Below the pieces are notes generated by a model that saw nothing but the letters and a program-made list of their open reading frames with translations, did not search any database and was not told where the DNA came from. The position numbers and the translations under genes are program-made. 64,000 nt of DNA from Balamuthia mandrillaris (Eukaryota > Discosea > Longamoebia > Balamuthiidae): the NCBI GenBank assembly GCA_031835245.1, contig JAVKOQ010000075.1, positions 143,167 to 207,166 of the forward strand. Direction: 5' to 3'. Numbering within the stretch: the first letter of the stretch is position 1; each line of letters opens with the position of its first letter. Below are positions 11,504 through 22,850 of the stretch, piece after piece.

Positions 11504-13329
11504 GCTTGATGCCAAGAAGAGTCGACAGCTCATTGTTGAGTTTGTTGACGAACTCTTTTCCTTGATCAGACAAAAGCTCCTTAGGGAGGTCTGTGCTCAT
11601 GAAGATCTCAAGTAAGGCCTTCGCCACTTCTTTAGCTTGTTTCGTCTTCAATGGACGAATGTCCAGCCAACACGTGAAAGTGTCGATGGTGACCAAGGCA
11701 TATTGGTACCCTTCGGCCGTCAAGGGCAACTCACTGATCAGGTCCATGCAGACCAACTCGCCTGGCTCGTTAGCAATGATGTGACCCAACGGCCCGTCGG
11801 CTTTCTTCCGCGGAGCCTTCACCTCCTGGCATTCCACACAGCCCTTGACCCAACGTTCCACATCTTTGTGAATTCCAGGCCACCAGTACTGCATGATGAG
11901 GCGGGAGTACATCTTCATAAGGCTGAAATGCCCACCTGTAGGAACATCGTGGAACTGATGAAGTATCTCGTTCCTAAGCTCCTTGGACACGATTTGTTGG
12001 ACGGTAGCTTGTTTGACCTTGGCTTTATCAGGCCAAATCGTGTGTAATAAATGTCCGTCTTGAAGGAAGCACTGCTCCATGAGCGCCAACTGACGGGGTG
12101 TCTTGTGTTGACATGCCTCCTCGTTGCCTTCAATGGCTTCGACGATCCATGAAAATTCATTGTCAATACGGAGCAGCTCAAGCCATGAGTTGGAATCCAA
12201 CTCCATATCCGGTAAAACCTGCAGGGAGCCATTTTCTTGTGACTGTATCCCACGGTTGTCTTCATTGTCTGACTGGCTGCCTTCCCCTTCATCTGCGAAA
12301 GTAACCTGCTTGTGGTTCTTTGGATGAGTAACAGTGTTGACTGCACTGAGAGCGAACGGTTCACGGCTGAGACTATCGGCATTGGAATGTTCCTTCCCTG
12401 GTCGGTGGGTAACTCGGATGTGGCTGAATTCCTGCAGCTTGGCAATCCACCTCACCAACTTGCCCGAAGGGTTCTTCTGGGAGAACAGCCATTGCAGAGC
12501 TGAATGGTCAGTAACGACACATTCTAACTGCTGAAGAACATAATGTCTCCAATGCTGTAGGAAGAAGACAACGGTGTAAGCCTCCTTCTCCATGGTGCTC
12601 CAATTGAGCTGCAGACCGGAAAGCTTCTTGTTACTGTAGGCTACAACATGGTATAGCCCATCCTCTCCTTTCTGCTCCAGAGTTCCCCTGATGGCGTAAT
12701 CGCTGGCATCACAGCAGATCCGAAAGTCCTTTTCAGCATCAGGATAGGCAAGGACAGGAGAACTGATCAGAGCCTCCTTAATCCCTTAGAAAGCCTTTTC
12801 CTGCTCGTTGCTCCACACGAACTTCGTTTTGGGGCTCGTGAGGTCGGTGAGGGGCACCATCTCAGCGAGATGATGGATAAACTTGCGATAGTAGTTTGCA
12901 AGTCCAAGGAAGCTTTGTAGTTGCTTCCTGGTGGTAGGGCGTGGGCAATCTTGCACCGCCTTGACCTTGCTCTGTACTGGGCTAATTCCATCGCTAGACA
13001 CCATGTGTCCAAGGTACTCCATCGTCTCCTTCATGAAGGCGCATTTGTTGACCTTCACATAGAGTCAATACTCACGGAGACGCTCAAAGACCTTGCATAA
13101 GTGAACGAGGTGGTCCTCAAATGTCTTAGAAAAAACAATGAGGTCATTAATATGACACCAAGAAAACTTCCGCTTGAATTCGCCAAAGATCTCGTCCATT
13201 CCTCATTGGAATGTAGCTGGAGGGTTAGTAGGTCTGAAGGGCATAACCACAGGCTCAAACTGACCGGATTTCGTAATGAAGGCACACATATTTGCGGTAT
13301 GTTCCTCATGGGAAGTGCCAATAACTGCA

Positions 13330-13537
13330 CGCTTGTTGGAAAACCAACTATTATGACTTCTTGTTGACACTCTCCCCGATACCTCCAATTTTTCTTGCCC
13401 TTTTTATTTTCCCCTTTTCCTCGCGACACATTCAAAGCACACACTTTGGTCCACACCCCTTTTCTTGTGAATAAACCCAGAGTCGCTTACGTGCCGTCCC
13501 TTTCTTGATCCGCAGGGTTATTCCCCATCAACACGCT
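13330..13537. repeat. 4-bp target-site duplication CGCT flanking the solo LTR
   Basis: Identical CGCT copies are seen at 13330-13333 and 13534-13537, immediately outside the TG...CA ends. Confidence 0.85.
13334..13533. mobile_element. Solo LTR (200 bp) inserted in the gypsy reverse transcriptase
   Basis: The segment begins TGTTGG and ends CATCAACA, so it has TG...CA ends with a short TGTTG/CAACA inverted repeat. It is flanked by an identical CGCT at 13330-13333 and 13534-13537. Removing it and one CGCT rejoins the reverse transcriptase reading frame (FDLA before, CSYWHF after). This fits a solo LTR left by recombination between the two LTRs of an inserted element. AATAAA near its right end on the + strand suggests LTR orientation +. 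Confidence 0.88.
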
Positions 13538-14450
13538 AAGTCGAATTTGGATCGGAACTTGGAGCCATGGAGGCAATTCAGTCCGTCCTCAATGTTAGGC
13601 ATTGGGTAGGAATCCTTCAGCATATGTTTGTTTTGCTCTCTGTAGTCAATACATAATCGTGGCTTTCTGTCCTTCTTGATGACAATGATCACAGGATGTG
13701 CCCATTTGCTGACAGATTTGCGAATGACGCCCATAAGCAGCATGTCATCTGTGGCAGCATTGATGGTCTCCTGAACCTTGGTGCTGACCTTGTGAGGCTT
13801 CACACGGATGGGGGTATAATCCGTTAGGACTATCTTGTGGGGTGGAAGTTTGATACTTCCCGGCTCAGGAAGCTTAAGCAGAAGACGTCCTTGTATTCAA
13901 GGGCCAGCTCTAGAAGCCGTGCTTTCTGCCCGATATCCAGGTCCACGTCGTTCACGAGCTCTCTCAAGCCTGTCATTACCTCTTCCTCGGTAGGAAGCTC
14001 TACCGGGTAGATAACATCCACGACATCTTGGGTCTCCTTTGTGACTGAGGTGCACACTTGGTCATCATCAGAGTCACCAGACAAACTGTCCACAGGTTTG
14101 CTCTCAGCGAGAAGTAACCAGTGTCATCGTGCTTCCAAAATATCCCAGCCAATAAGAAGATTGTGCGGCATCGGATCATCCTCTGCCAAGACAGCAATGG
14201 TTGACGTTCTCACGAGTAGGCATCCGAAAACGAAGAGTGACATAACCCTTCAGCTTCACTTCATGGCCAGTAGCACTTCTCCACATATCCCCATTATGTA
14301 GGCTACTAATTTTCACTCCTTTGGGTAGAAGTGTTTGTCGGATGAAGCTATCAGTGGCACAGGAGTCCAGCGTGGCCTCGATAGTCCTTCCTCTGGAGAT
14401 CTTCATAGACATCCTCGGTAGACCACGCACGTTCTTGATGACAATATTCA

Positions 14451-15753
14451 TCAATCCTGTCCTTCCACCAGCACTGTCCTTCTGGGCCAGCGCCTGGCTT
14501 TGGCTTCCAGACTTGCCCTTTGTGTCCTGCAAAGCACCACCAAAAGTATCCTTCTTCTTGCTTTGGTCAACACATTTCTTTCCTGAGCACTCTCTTGTCC
14601 AGTGCTCTCTCGACTTGCAGTTGTAGCAAAAGGGTCGTTTCTTCTTCCCATCGTTGCCCAAACTGCTGTCATTGTTGTTCTTTTCTCATCAAGAGCTCCT
14701 TGACCGATGGTCCAAGCTCTTCTTCACATGCCATCGTCCTTTCCAGTCTCTTGCGAGGTTCAGGGCATCAGCCATATTAGCAATGTCCTCCTGCTGAAGG
14801 AATTTCTCCTTCAGGTCCGGAACAGCTCCTGTGACAAACTTCTCCAAGACCTGAGTCTTGCTGAAATCCATGAGGAAAGCCTGTCACAGTGCTGTTCGCA
14901 CTCACAAGTTCCAAGCATCCACAGACTCATCAACATTCATCCAAAGATTTCCAAGCATCATGATCTTAGCAGTTGCTTGGTCACGATGCCAGAAGCAGTT
15001 GAGAAGCTGTGTTTTCACTTCCATGAGGGTTAGTAGGACGCCACCTTTCATTCATTCTTGCTCAAGGAAGCAGCGAATGACATCAGCGTTATCTCGAAGT
15101 TGTCCTTCAAAGTGAAGGATATAATCCTGATGACTCCAGCCAGCAGCGGTCGCATAGCAGTTGAACCAGGTCAAAAAGATGTTTGGGTCCTCATTTGGCT
15201 TGCCATGGAAGGTCAGCAGCATTTCTGTGGTAAGCAGACTCTGCGTCAGCCAAACATTACCCAAGCTGTCACCAAGGTTTTTGGCTGTGCATCATCAAAA
15301 ATCTTGATGGTGGGCCGTGAGATTAAGAGTTTTTCTCTTCTCCTTCTCCTTCTCTTCCTCCTCTTTGCTTGAAGACAAAGAGCTGGACCCAGAGCCAAGA
15401 CCGTCATCCTTCTGTCCTTTGTCTGCAAGTTGGGCCTTGAGAAGATTTTGCAGTTGAGAGATCAAGTCATTAAGAGCTGCAAGAGCTACATCGTTGCTTT
15501 TTCTTGCTAGTTTAACGTCGTTAGAGAGCACATCTGCAAAGGTTTCCAACTTTTGATCAAGATGGTTGATGCAGTCAGACAAAGAAGAAGCGCCACTAGC
15601 CTGCTTGACCCAGAGCTTGTCATGGTCCGCTTGGCTTGCACGAAGCTCAGAGAGGGCCTGGTCTATGGCGTCTAGCCTGTCCGTTGGAAGAGTTGTAGTA
15701 GTAGGGGAGGGAGTGTGATAAGGCTGGTAGGGGAACAACCTAACGGACACCAA
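14451..15753 (-). pseudogene. gypsy gag and zinc-knuckle pseudogene
   Basis: The N-terminal part (15753 to about 15300) is a helical, coiled-coil-like region followed by a Ser/Glu/Lys-rich tract. The capsid-like segment (about 15264-15052) holds WFNCYATAAGWSHQDYILHF and FLEQE, followed by a stop. Further pieces in shifted frames reach the C-x2-C-x4-H-x4-C zinc knuckle (YNCKSREHWTREC) at about 14635. The frame changes at least twice and there are several stops, so no full Gag can be made. Confidence 0.8.
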
Positions 15754-15852
15754 CTCAATGGACGTAGGGAAAAGACTTTTAATAAAATGAATAGAAGAGA
15801 TATATATACAAGGAGAGATAGGGATAGGTATTATGGGAGAGTGGTATAACAG

Positions 15853-16042
15853 CTAGATGAGACAAAGTTAGTCTGAAATCTCATTCAACACCTTTCACTT
15901 GTGAATTTGAATAACAATTGGGAAGGCATTGAGGATGAGGGAGTAAGAGAAGTAAGAGTACACTATGTATGTACAATGCTTACTTTTTATGTATAGATTG
16001 GTGTTGCTCTCAGAGCAAATAAACTTCTTATTACTACTACTA
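15853..16042 (+). mobile_element. 5'-truncated LINE copy 2 (3' end only)
   Basis: About 190 bp, nearly identical to 11315-11503 and ending ATTACTACTACTAC. It carries only the 3' untranslated region. It separates the gag end of the gypsy element from an oppositely oriented gypsy integrase relic. No clear duplication flanks it. Confidence 0.9.
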
Positions 16043-16519
16043 CCTGCTGCCCAATATGCAATCAACCAATACATCACCCATCACCACAAGTCTTCCCCTT
16101 TCCAACTGTTCTTTGGTCACCCTTCTTCCTCCCAGCTTCCTACTCAAACCTTCCTCTTGGAGAACACCAAGCAAATGCACAAACCTGTCCACCTGGCATC
16201 AGCATCTTCTACACAAACACACAGCTCCAACATCAAGGCTCAACATGATTATTCTAAGCCACTCCACGAATTTACTGCTGGTTCATGCTACACAAGCCTC
16301 CCAGGTCTCCCAAGTCGCCTCTTGGAGTACTCTGGCCCTTTCACAGTCATCCATCACAATCATGGTGGTGTATACCTCCAGGACAGCACTGGTGTTACCC
16401 TCTCAGACAAATTCAGCCCCAACCAGCTGAAGCTCATCGCCCCTCCTGAGGATTCTACCAATGAACTCCTGCCAGGTGAGTACAAAATAGACGAAATCCT
16501 TGATCTCAAAGGCCCCTAG
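16043..16519 (+). mobile_element. Ty3/gypsy integrase C-terminal relic
   Basis: An open + strand frame of about 158 residues begins AAQYAINQYITHHHKSSPFQ, matching the end of an LTR-retrotransposon integrase core (A..A.N...H..T..SPF.L.FG). It then resembles the C-terminal SH3-like region (GPFTVIHHNHGGVYLQD) and stops at 16517-16519. It may be the continuation of the same family as the relic at 10265-10702, though in opposite orientation. The reading frame is intact in this part. Confidence 0.75.
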
Positions 16520-17095
16520 GCATAGTGAACTGCTTCCATGAACTCTTGCTTTGCAATAGCATCCAGTGTATTGGTTGATGGCTGGTTGGTGCCAGAAGAA
16601 GGCAAAGCCGGTGAAAGAAATGGTGATGAAGGTGGCAATGATGCTGAAGCCAGTTGCTGAGACAGTGATGTCTGTGCTTGGCTAGCGTTGAGTGCTGCAG
16701 GCTAGTGGGGTTTACAGTGATGACCAGGATGCCAGGGTGCTGAGCACTTATGGCAGGTGTGTTTATTGGAGGATGGAGGATGTCTTGATGATGAAGAAGA
16801 ATTCAAAGAGGAAGATCATGCTGAAGGGGAGAATAATGGGTGCACTCTGAAAGGTGTGTCAGCTGCATGGTAGGATTGTTGGCAAAATCACCAACACTTA
16901 TCTCAAGACTCCTCATGTTGGATCTGTCCCGGACCCTCAGCTTTTCTCTCTTTTATAACCTCCTATCCTTCCAATTTAAAACACATTCTAACAATAGTAT
17001 AAAATGGTAATACTGTCAGTGTTTTAAAAAATTTTAATTTGTTAATGCTTGAACTAATTCAGTGATTAAAACTTAGAAATGGTGAACAAAATCAA
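16520..17095. other. Spacer between retroelement pieces
   Basis: No supported gene. There are short GAAGAA-rich stretches near 16790-16830. It becomes AT-rich from about 16960. Confidence 0.45.
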
Positions 17096-17110
17096 AATCA
17101 AGTGTTCTAG
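17096..17110. repeat. LINE target-site duplication, 3'-end side
   Basis: AATCAAGTGTTCTAG, identical to 22013-22027. It marks the exact 3' boundary of the long LINE. Confidence 0.9.
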
Positions 17111-17333
17111 TAGTAATAAAAGTTTATTTGCTCTGAGAGCAACACCAATCTATACATAAAAAGTAAGCCTTGTACATACATAGTGTACTCTTACTTTTCT
17201 TACTCCCTCATCCTCAATGCCTTCCCAATTGTTACTCAATTCACAAGTGAAAGGTGTTGAATGAGATTTCAGACCAACTTTGTATCATCTAGCTATCCTT
17301 TTCTTTCCCTTTCCTTTCTTCTCTTTTCCTTGC

Positions 17334-20300
17334 TTACATTACTTCCAAAGACTGATAAAATGCAGAAGAACTTCCATGCTTCCAACTTGCTCTTGCTGCC
17401 CATAATCTCCAGACTCGTTTACAACTTTGCTTACATTGTTCCATCTCTTGAGCTCTGTTACATTTCTTTCCACTTGACAGGAGCTTTGTTGTACAGTCTT
17501 CTATAATCAGCTTTCTGACTTGTTCTTCACTTCCATTGTCCACACTCCAGATTCTAAAGCGATCTTCCCAAAGGTTAGGACACCTTAACAGGAAGTGTTC
17601 TGCTGTTTCTTCCTCAGCATCACAAGCAGGGCACTTGCTATCCTCCTCAGACTGCTGAATGGATCCCCACTTTTTTCCAATAGGCAGTCCACCACAGCGA
17701 ATAGCATTCATCAAACGTTCTTTCCTTGGGTTGGTAATCACTAAGCTCCGTTGTTGTCCAACCAAACATCTTCCATTTGTCAAGAAGTTATGCCATAGCC
17801 ATGCTCTTGTTCCTCTTTCTCCTTCAGCTGCATACTCCATCTTGGCTACTCGAGTTAAAGCCCTCATCCTCTTGGCTTTCTTTTCAACAACTGTCGTTCC
17901 GTCACCTCCCTCACCTTCATTCTTCTCCCCTTCCTCTTCACTTGCTTGGCTTACCTCTTCAAGTAGCTCAAAGTGGCCATCTTGCCTCTCAGCATGATGA
18001 ATTACTGCTTGTCTTTCCAACTCACAGTAGGCCTTGATGGTCAACCAGCCCAATTCTGCTCTACAAACCCCCGCCACAGTCCTTCGATGAACTTGCAATA
18101 CACTTCTTGCTGTCTCATTCCACACTGCTTCGATCTTCTTCCACCATGATTTGGAAAGCTCTGTCATACATAATCAATATGACAAGGTAGACTTGACAAT
18201 AGCCTCTGCAGCAATCTGGGCAGTGCGTGTACCAAGGCCTTGGGCAATGGCTCCCCGCTGCCTAAGGCTGTAGAGGGCTTGCTTGGCCTTGGTGATCCTC
18301 TCCTTGGCATGAGTTGTCCATTCCCCACTTTCTTCAAACCACAGTCCCAGGTACTTGGCCTCCTTCACCCGTTTCACCGCCTCCCCCTTCAGTCTCCACT
18401 CTTGAAAATGAGCCTTCTTTCCTTGTACTAGCACCACTGATTTCTTTGCATTGAACTGAAGTCCCAGAGCATTCACTGCCTCCACTGCTACATTCAATCT
18501 TCTCTGAAGCTCAAATGGGTCGCTGGCCACCACTGCCAAGTCATCTGCAAACAACAAGCAAACATTCCTTGCTTTATCTCCTCTTTCCTTCTCCTCTGCA
18601 GCTTGTAGCTTTCTTGCCACCACATCAATGTATACATTGAACAAGAATGGAGACAAAACTCCTCCTTGCTTAACTCCTCTTTCCACCAGAAATTCCTCTG
18701 AAAGCTGCCCATTCATGCGAATAACACTCGTCATACCATGGTACCACTCTGTAATGATACCCCCTGCTGCCTCTTCTGCTCCTCTTTTGCGTAATGTCCT
18801 TGCCAGTATGTCATGGTCAAGCATGTCATATGCCTTGCTGATATCCAACAGAGCAATATAGGTACGTTCTTTGCTTCTCTTCATCAGGCATTTCTTCAAC
18901 CGCCACACCTGATCCATGACTCCCCTTCCTTTTCTAAATCCACCCTGGCAATTACTTATCCACCCTTGCTCTCTTGCTTGTATGTTCAATTGTACCAAGA
19001 TAGCTCCTTCGAACACCTTGGCTGCATTGCATAGGAGAGTAATACCTCTATAGTTTGCTGGATTCTGGGGATCTCCTGTCTTATGCAAGGGAATAACCAC
19101 CCCCTGTTTCCACTCCTTGGGGAATATGCCTTGGTTCTCAATGACCTTGATCAGCGTCCAAGTTGCATCTTGCACATGTTTGCCTCCATACTTCATCATT
19201 TCCCCATCAATATTGTCCACCCCAGCTGCTTTGCCCACCCTCAATCTTTTCCTCCATGCAAGATTAAAACTCTCCTTCTTAAGCCAGTTACTACCAGACC
19301 AAGGCAGTCCTTCTGGACCTGCTTCCTCTCGATGCAAGCTCCCAATGGAAGAATCCTTCCTTCCCAGCTTTGCCCAATGTTCCTTGAAGGCTGCTGTGCT
19401 ACCGTGGTGCTCCATAACTGCTTTGGGCTCTGCTCTACGCTTTGCCACTATCCTCCACATGTTGCCGATCCATTTCTGCATTTCCTTGATGTTCTCTTGT
19501 CTTTTCCACTTCATCCAGTCCCATTTGTTGGCTCTCCACAACTTCACAAACCTTTTTCTGAGTTCCACAAATTCCTCTCTGGCCTTTCCATCATTCTTTC
19601 CTTCTCTTAGCCACTGAGCATGGGCTATCGCTACCTGCTTGTTCAAGGATGTTAACTCTGCTGTCCACCATGGCTTCCTTGCCCTGCTTGTTGTTGCTCC
19701 TATCAGTCTCCTTTCTCTACCAAACCATCTCATTGCACAATCCCACAATCCTTTTTTCCACTTGCTCCAAAGATCTTCAACAGTAGCTGCTCCCTCCCGT
19801 GTTTTCTTGACCATGGCCTTCCATTCCTCTCCTTTGAAGAAACGCTTGCACCCGCGTTTGTACTCCCTCCACCTCCTCTTGCGATCTTCCTCCGAGTAGG
19901 ACTTCCACTTCCATCGTTCCATCCAAACCCCGCCACAACTATCTGCTGGGTCCTTCAACTCGACTACCAGTGGTCGATGATCGGTCCAAGCTTGCCATCT
20001 GTCACCAACTACCTTGCCCGTCCATCTCCATGCTACCACATAGTCCACAATGCTCTTTCGTTTTCCAGCTCTCCATGTAAATACTGGCGCTTCCTCTTCG
20101 AGCTGAGGCAACGAGAGGGCCAGCCTTTTGAAAGCCTCCACCAACACCTTTCCTCTCGCGTTGTAAGTAGATTCACCTCTACCATTCCATCCCTTTCCAA
20201 CCCTGGCGTTCCAATCACCTCCAATAATCAGGGGTCTTCCTTCCTTGACCACGTCCAGGATTCTTTTCTCAATCGCAGCCAAGGTGACCTTAAAGTTGTC

Positions 20301-20639
20301 CACGGTACCTCCTGGAGGGAGATACACTATACCGATTATAAAGATGCAACCCTGTCCCGCCAGTTCCACCCAAGTGGAGTTGGGTGTTCGCCACTCTTTC
20401 CTTTCTCTGATGTTCCCCTTGAAGCCCTCTCGAACAAAGAAACCTGCGCCACCCCTTCCATAGCCACTCCTCCCTGGAGCAGCCCCTCCACCCATCCACC
20501 GATACCCCTCCAATCGAGGGGCAACCATCCTCCTATGTTCGCACACTCCAAAAATGTCAAATTGCTTACTGTCAGCCCAACAGCTGACCAATTCCTCTTG
20601 TCCCCAGCCCCTAGAGTTGACAAACGCTACTGAAGTCAT
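17334..20639 (-). pseudogene. LINE ORF2 (endonuclease - reverse transcriptase) with one premature stop
   Basis: About 1,100 codons. The N-terminus is an exonuclease-endonuclease-phosphatase domain (GDWNARVG, then the TDHRPLVVEL motif). The centre is reverse transcriptase (NYRGITLL, LLDISKAYDMLDH, VKQGGVLSPFLFN, catalytic LLFADDLAV). The C-terminus has a C-x2-C-x8-H-x4-C knuckle. The frame is open except for a TGA at 18174-18176, after STLSY and before LCMTELSK. It could be a single G-to-T-type change from an open codon (inference). ORF2 starts at an ATG overlapping the ORF1 stop by ATGA, suggesting translation by termination-reinitiation. Confidence 0.9.
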
Positions 20640-21990
20640 TGGGTCTCCTCTCCTTCCTCCTCCACAATGTCAGACCAGTTGGCAGCACCATGATACTCCT
20701 CCTCAGCCAGCGCGATGCTTGAGAGATCCAAAGAGCTGTCCAAGGCCACTGTTCCAACATTCTCCTCCTTTTCCTTCTTCTTCTCCATCTTTCTTTGCTC
20801 TTTAGGCTTCCACAGCGGTTTACCTTCATTCTTGGCTTCTTCAATTCGGGCTTTGCCCACCCACCAGCGGGTAAAAGCATACAGCCTGGCTCTTTCCGCA
20901 ATAATGTCTTCGGCAGCCTGGGCCGTCTCCAAAGTAACTCCCCAATGCTGCGTGCCATTCTTCTCTCCTACTTTCCACACTCCGCCGTGCTTGAGCCCCA
21001 GCTCGAAGATCCTCTCACTTACCTTTTCCTTCTTAAGGTCCTTACCGCTCACCACAATCGATCTGCCCTCCACCGCCCCTACCTTGGAGTAGGGACTGGC
21101 AAAGCCATACTTTGGTTTTACTGTAGACCAATAGTTCGGGGCGGTTACTGTATCTTTGGTCCACGTCCTCCTGTATATGTTGGAGTTATCCTGCCAACAT
21201 ATCCCTTGTTCCTTTGCCATTTCTTCCTTCCAGTATTCCAAGCTTGGCGCGCTGACCGTAGTTGCCGTTGGAGGGAAATTCCTTTCCGCAGTAATCATAT
21301 CACACCGCGGAGCTGATCCGACCACCTCCGCGTAAGACCGTTGGGAACCCAGAGTAAGGCCGCCTTTGGTACTATTTGCACTTCCTTTTCCACCATAAGA
21401 TTATTGATCTCCTTGTCGAGGGATTCAATCAGGTCCCTGAATCGTACAATCACTGCGAGTGAGAGTACGCCTGCCTCGGAGAGCTTACCACACTCGTGAG
21501 AAACACGGCTAATACAATCAAACAGCAGCGCCACTTGACTATTGGTTCGCTCCTTAACGCCGTCTGCACTGACTGAGTCCGAATCAATCTTCCCCTTGGG
21601 CACAACACTTGTCCCTTCCTCTCGGCGGGGCGAATCCGCTACCGAGTTACACTGATCCTCTGCCCCTCTGTCGTCCTCCTCCTTTTGGTGCACCCTGGGA
21701 GAAGGAATCTTGACTGTGGTAGTGTTCAGGTGCCCATACTTTTCCACCGCCAACTTGAACGCTTCCTCCAGAAACTGATTTAGCTTGTCCCCTTTGACAA
21801 AACACTCGGGGATCTTTGCCTCTTATTGCACAGCTTGCAAAGCGGGCTTCCACGAACGATTACCGTTTAGGGTCCCCAGTCTAAGACGTTCCTTCATGGC
21901 CAGATCCACCCATCGACGTAGGACCTGTTCCCTCTCCTGACTGTCAATCAATTCAGTGCTCTTGCGTGGCAGAGTCCTATTTTTCCGCAT
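20636..21990 (-). pseudogene. LINE ORF1 (Gag-like) pseudogene
   Basis: It starts MRKNRTLPRKSTEL at 21990, about 22 nt inside the element. An in-frame TAA follows ...KPALQAVQ near 21825. The frame then continues with EAKIPECFVKGDKL and shifts once near 21330 before a segment with SYAEVVGS, and runs to a TGA at 20636. A Lys/Glu-rich coiled-coil-like stretch lies near the C-terminus. No CCHC knuckle is visible. ORF1 proteins normally bind element RNA. Confidence 0.8.
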
Positions 21991-22012
21991 TTTTTCCTCC
22001 TGATGAATGGGT

Positions 22013-22027
22013 AATCAAGTGTTCTAG
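22013..22027. repeat. LINE target-site duplication, 5'-end side
   Basis: AATCAAGTGTTCTAG, matching 17096-17110. It sets the 5' end of the long LINE at 22012. Confidence 0.9.
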
Positions 22028-22624
22028 TTTTCTTACTTGTTGAAAGGCAAAGAGATAGAAAAGAAGATAAGTTCTTTGGTCTTGTTAGATAGAGCAAATA
22101 ACACCATTTGTGCAACTCCAATATAGTAGCTCTTCTTTTTGCCAGGTTCTCCTTCTGTTGTCAACCTGAGGAAACCTCTCATCTTTTCCCTTCTTCTTTC
22201 TTGATGTTTCCTTTTCTCTCTCTTCCATTTTATGCTTCGTTCTTTCTTCTAGTTTAAATACTGTCTCTCCTTGTTTCTTCTTCTTTCCTCCCAGGACAAC
22301 TTACAACTTACAACAAGATACTTTACTTGTACTCTTTACTTTTAGAAAATTAAGTTTGAGTCTTGTACTTACTTTGTCTCTGCTATTATTCCCATTCTTA
22401 TTTTACAACAAAATGGACAGGGCCAAAACAAAAGAAACAAGGGAACAAAATATGTTGAAGAGGGAAAGGTGTGGTGTGAAATCAAAACTCACAAGCTTAA
22501 AGAAGGAAACTACAGAATAAGGAAGAAGCCTAGTGATAACAAGTGATTGGTCTCATTGGTCCCTATCAAAGATGTTAACAAGATGAAAAGGAAGAAAAAT
22601 GGGCAACAGAGCTAACATATTGAG
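22028..22624. other. AT-rich spacer
   Basis: No supported gene. T-rich first half with TTCTT runs, A-rich second half. The last 13 bases (from about 22612) form one side of an imperfect duplication around the next LINE copy. Confidence 0.45.
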
Positions 22625-22850
22625 AGTAGTAGTAATACGAAGTTTATTTGCTCTGAGAGCAACACCAATCTATACATAAAAAGTAAGCATTGTACATACA
22701 TAGTGTACTCTTACTTCTCTTACTCCCTCATCCTCAATGCCTTCCCAATTGTTACTCAAATTCACAAGTGAAAGGTGTTGAATGAGATTTCAGACCAACT
22801 TTGTATCATCTAGCTTTCCCTTTCCATTCTTCTCTTTTCCTTGCTATTAC
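22625..22850 (-). mobile_element. 5'-truncated LINE copy 4
   Basis: Holds only the 3' untranslated region, ending (on the - strand) TATTACTACTA. It is flanked by ACATATTGAGAG before and ACATATGGAGAG after, an imperfect 12-bp target-site duplication with one mismatch. Confidence 0.9.

Larger units (their letters stand above)
11504..14450 (-). pseudogene. gypsy protease - reverse transcriptase - RNase H - integrase pseudogene
   Basis: The protease-like strand near 14350 reads DSCATDSF where DTGA or DSGA is expected. Reverse transcriptase shows CIDYRE.N and then continues, past the inserted solo LTR, with SYWHFPM and FRPTNPPATFQ. The catalytic YxDD box reads HIND, so one catalytic aspartate is lost. 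The connection region has LGHMVSSDGI and QSFLGLANYYRKFI. RNase H follows at about 12780-12450. The integrase has the HHCC finger (H-D-V-P-T-G-G-H ... CVEC) and core aspartates at MDLISELP and DQGKEF, then breaks off at the LINE tail. The integrase stretch (12593 to about 11504) is the best preserved part. Confidence 0.85.
11504..15755 (-). mobile_element. Decayed Ty3/gypsy LTR retrotransposon, both ends missing
   Basis: In - strand order it has gag, a zinc knuckle, aspartic protease, reverse transcriptase, RNase H and integrase, the order typical of Ty3/gypsy. Many frameshifts and stops interrupt it. The left end stops abruptly inside integrase, after the DQGKEF motif, at the LINE copy ending at 11503. 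The right end runs about 30-100 bp past the gag start before LINE copy 2. No flanking LTR pair is recognisable. A 200-bp solo LTR from another element sits inside the reverse transcriptase (13334-13533). Confidence 0.92.
17111..22012 (-). mobile_element. Nearly complete non-LTR retrotransposon (I-like LINE), 4.9 kb
   Basis: The element lies between two identical 15-bp duplications (17096-17110 and 22013-22027), so both ends are known. In - strand order it has a leader of only about 22 nt, ORF1, ORF2 overlapping by ATGA, a 3' untranslated region of about 220 nt with AATAAA-like sequence, and a short TTATTACTA tail instead of poly(A). Apurinic-type endonuclease plus reverse transcriptase plus a terminal zinc knuckle, with a short-repeat tail, recall the I/R1 group. 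The clade is an inference. It is disabled by at least two stops and one frameshift. Confidence 0.93.

Noticed and set aside
18170-18176. TGA in LINE ORF2 as possible selenocysteine or recoding site
   Set aside because: No reason for recoding in a decayed LINE that also has an ORF1 stop and a frameshift; simple mutation is enough.
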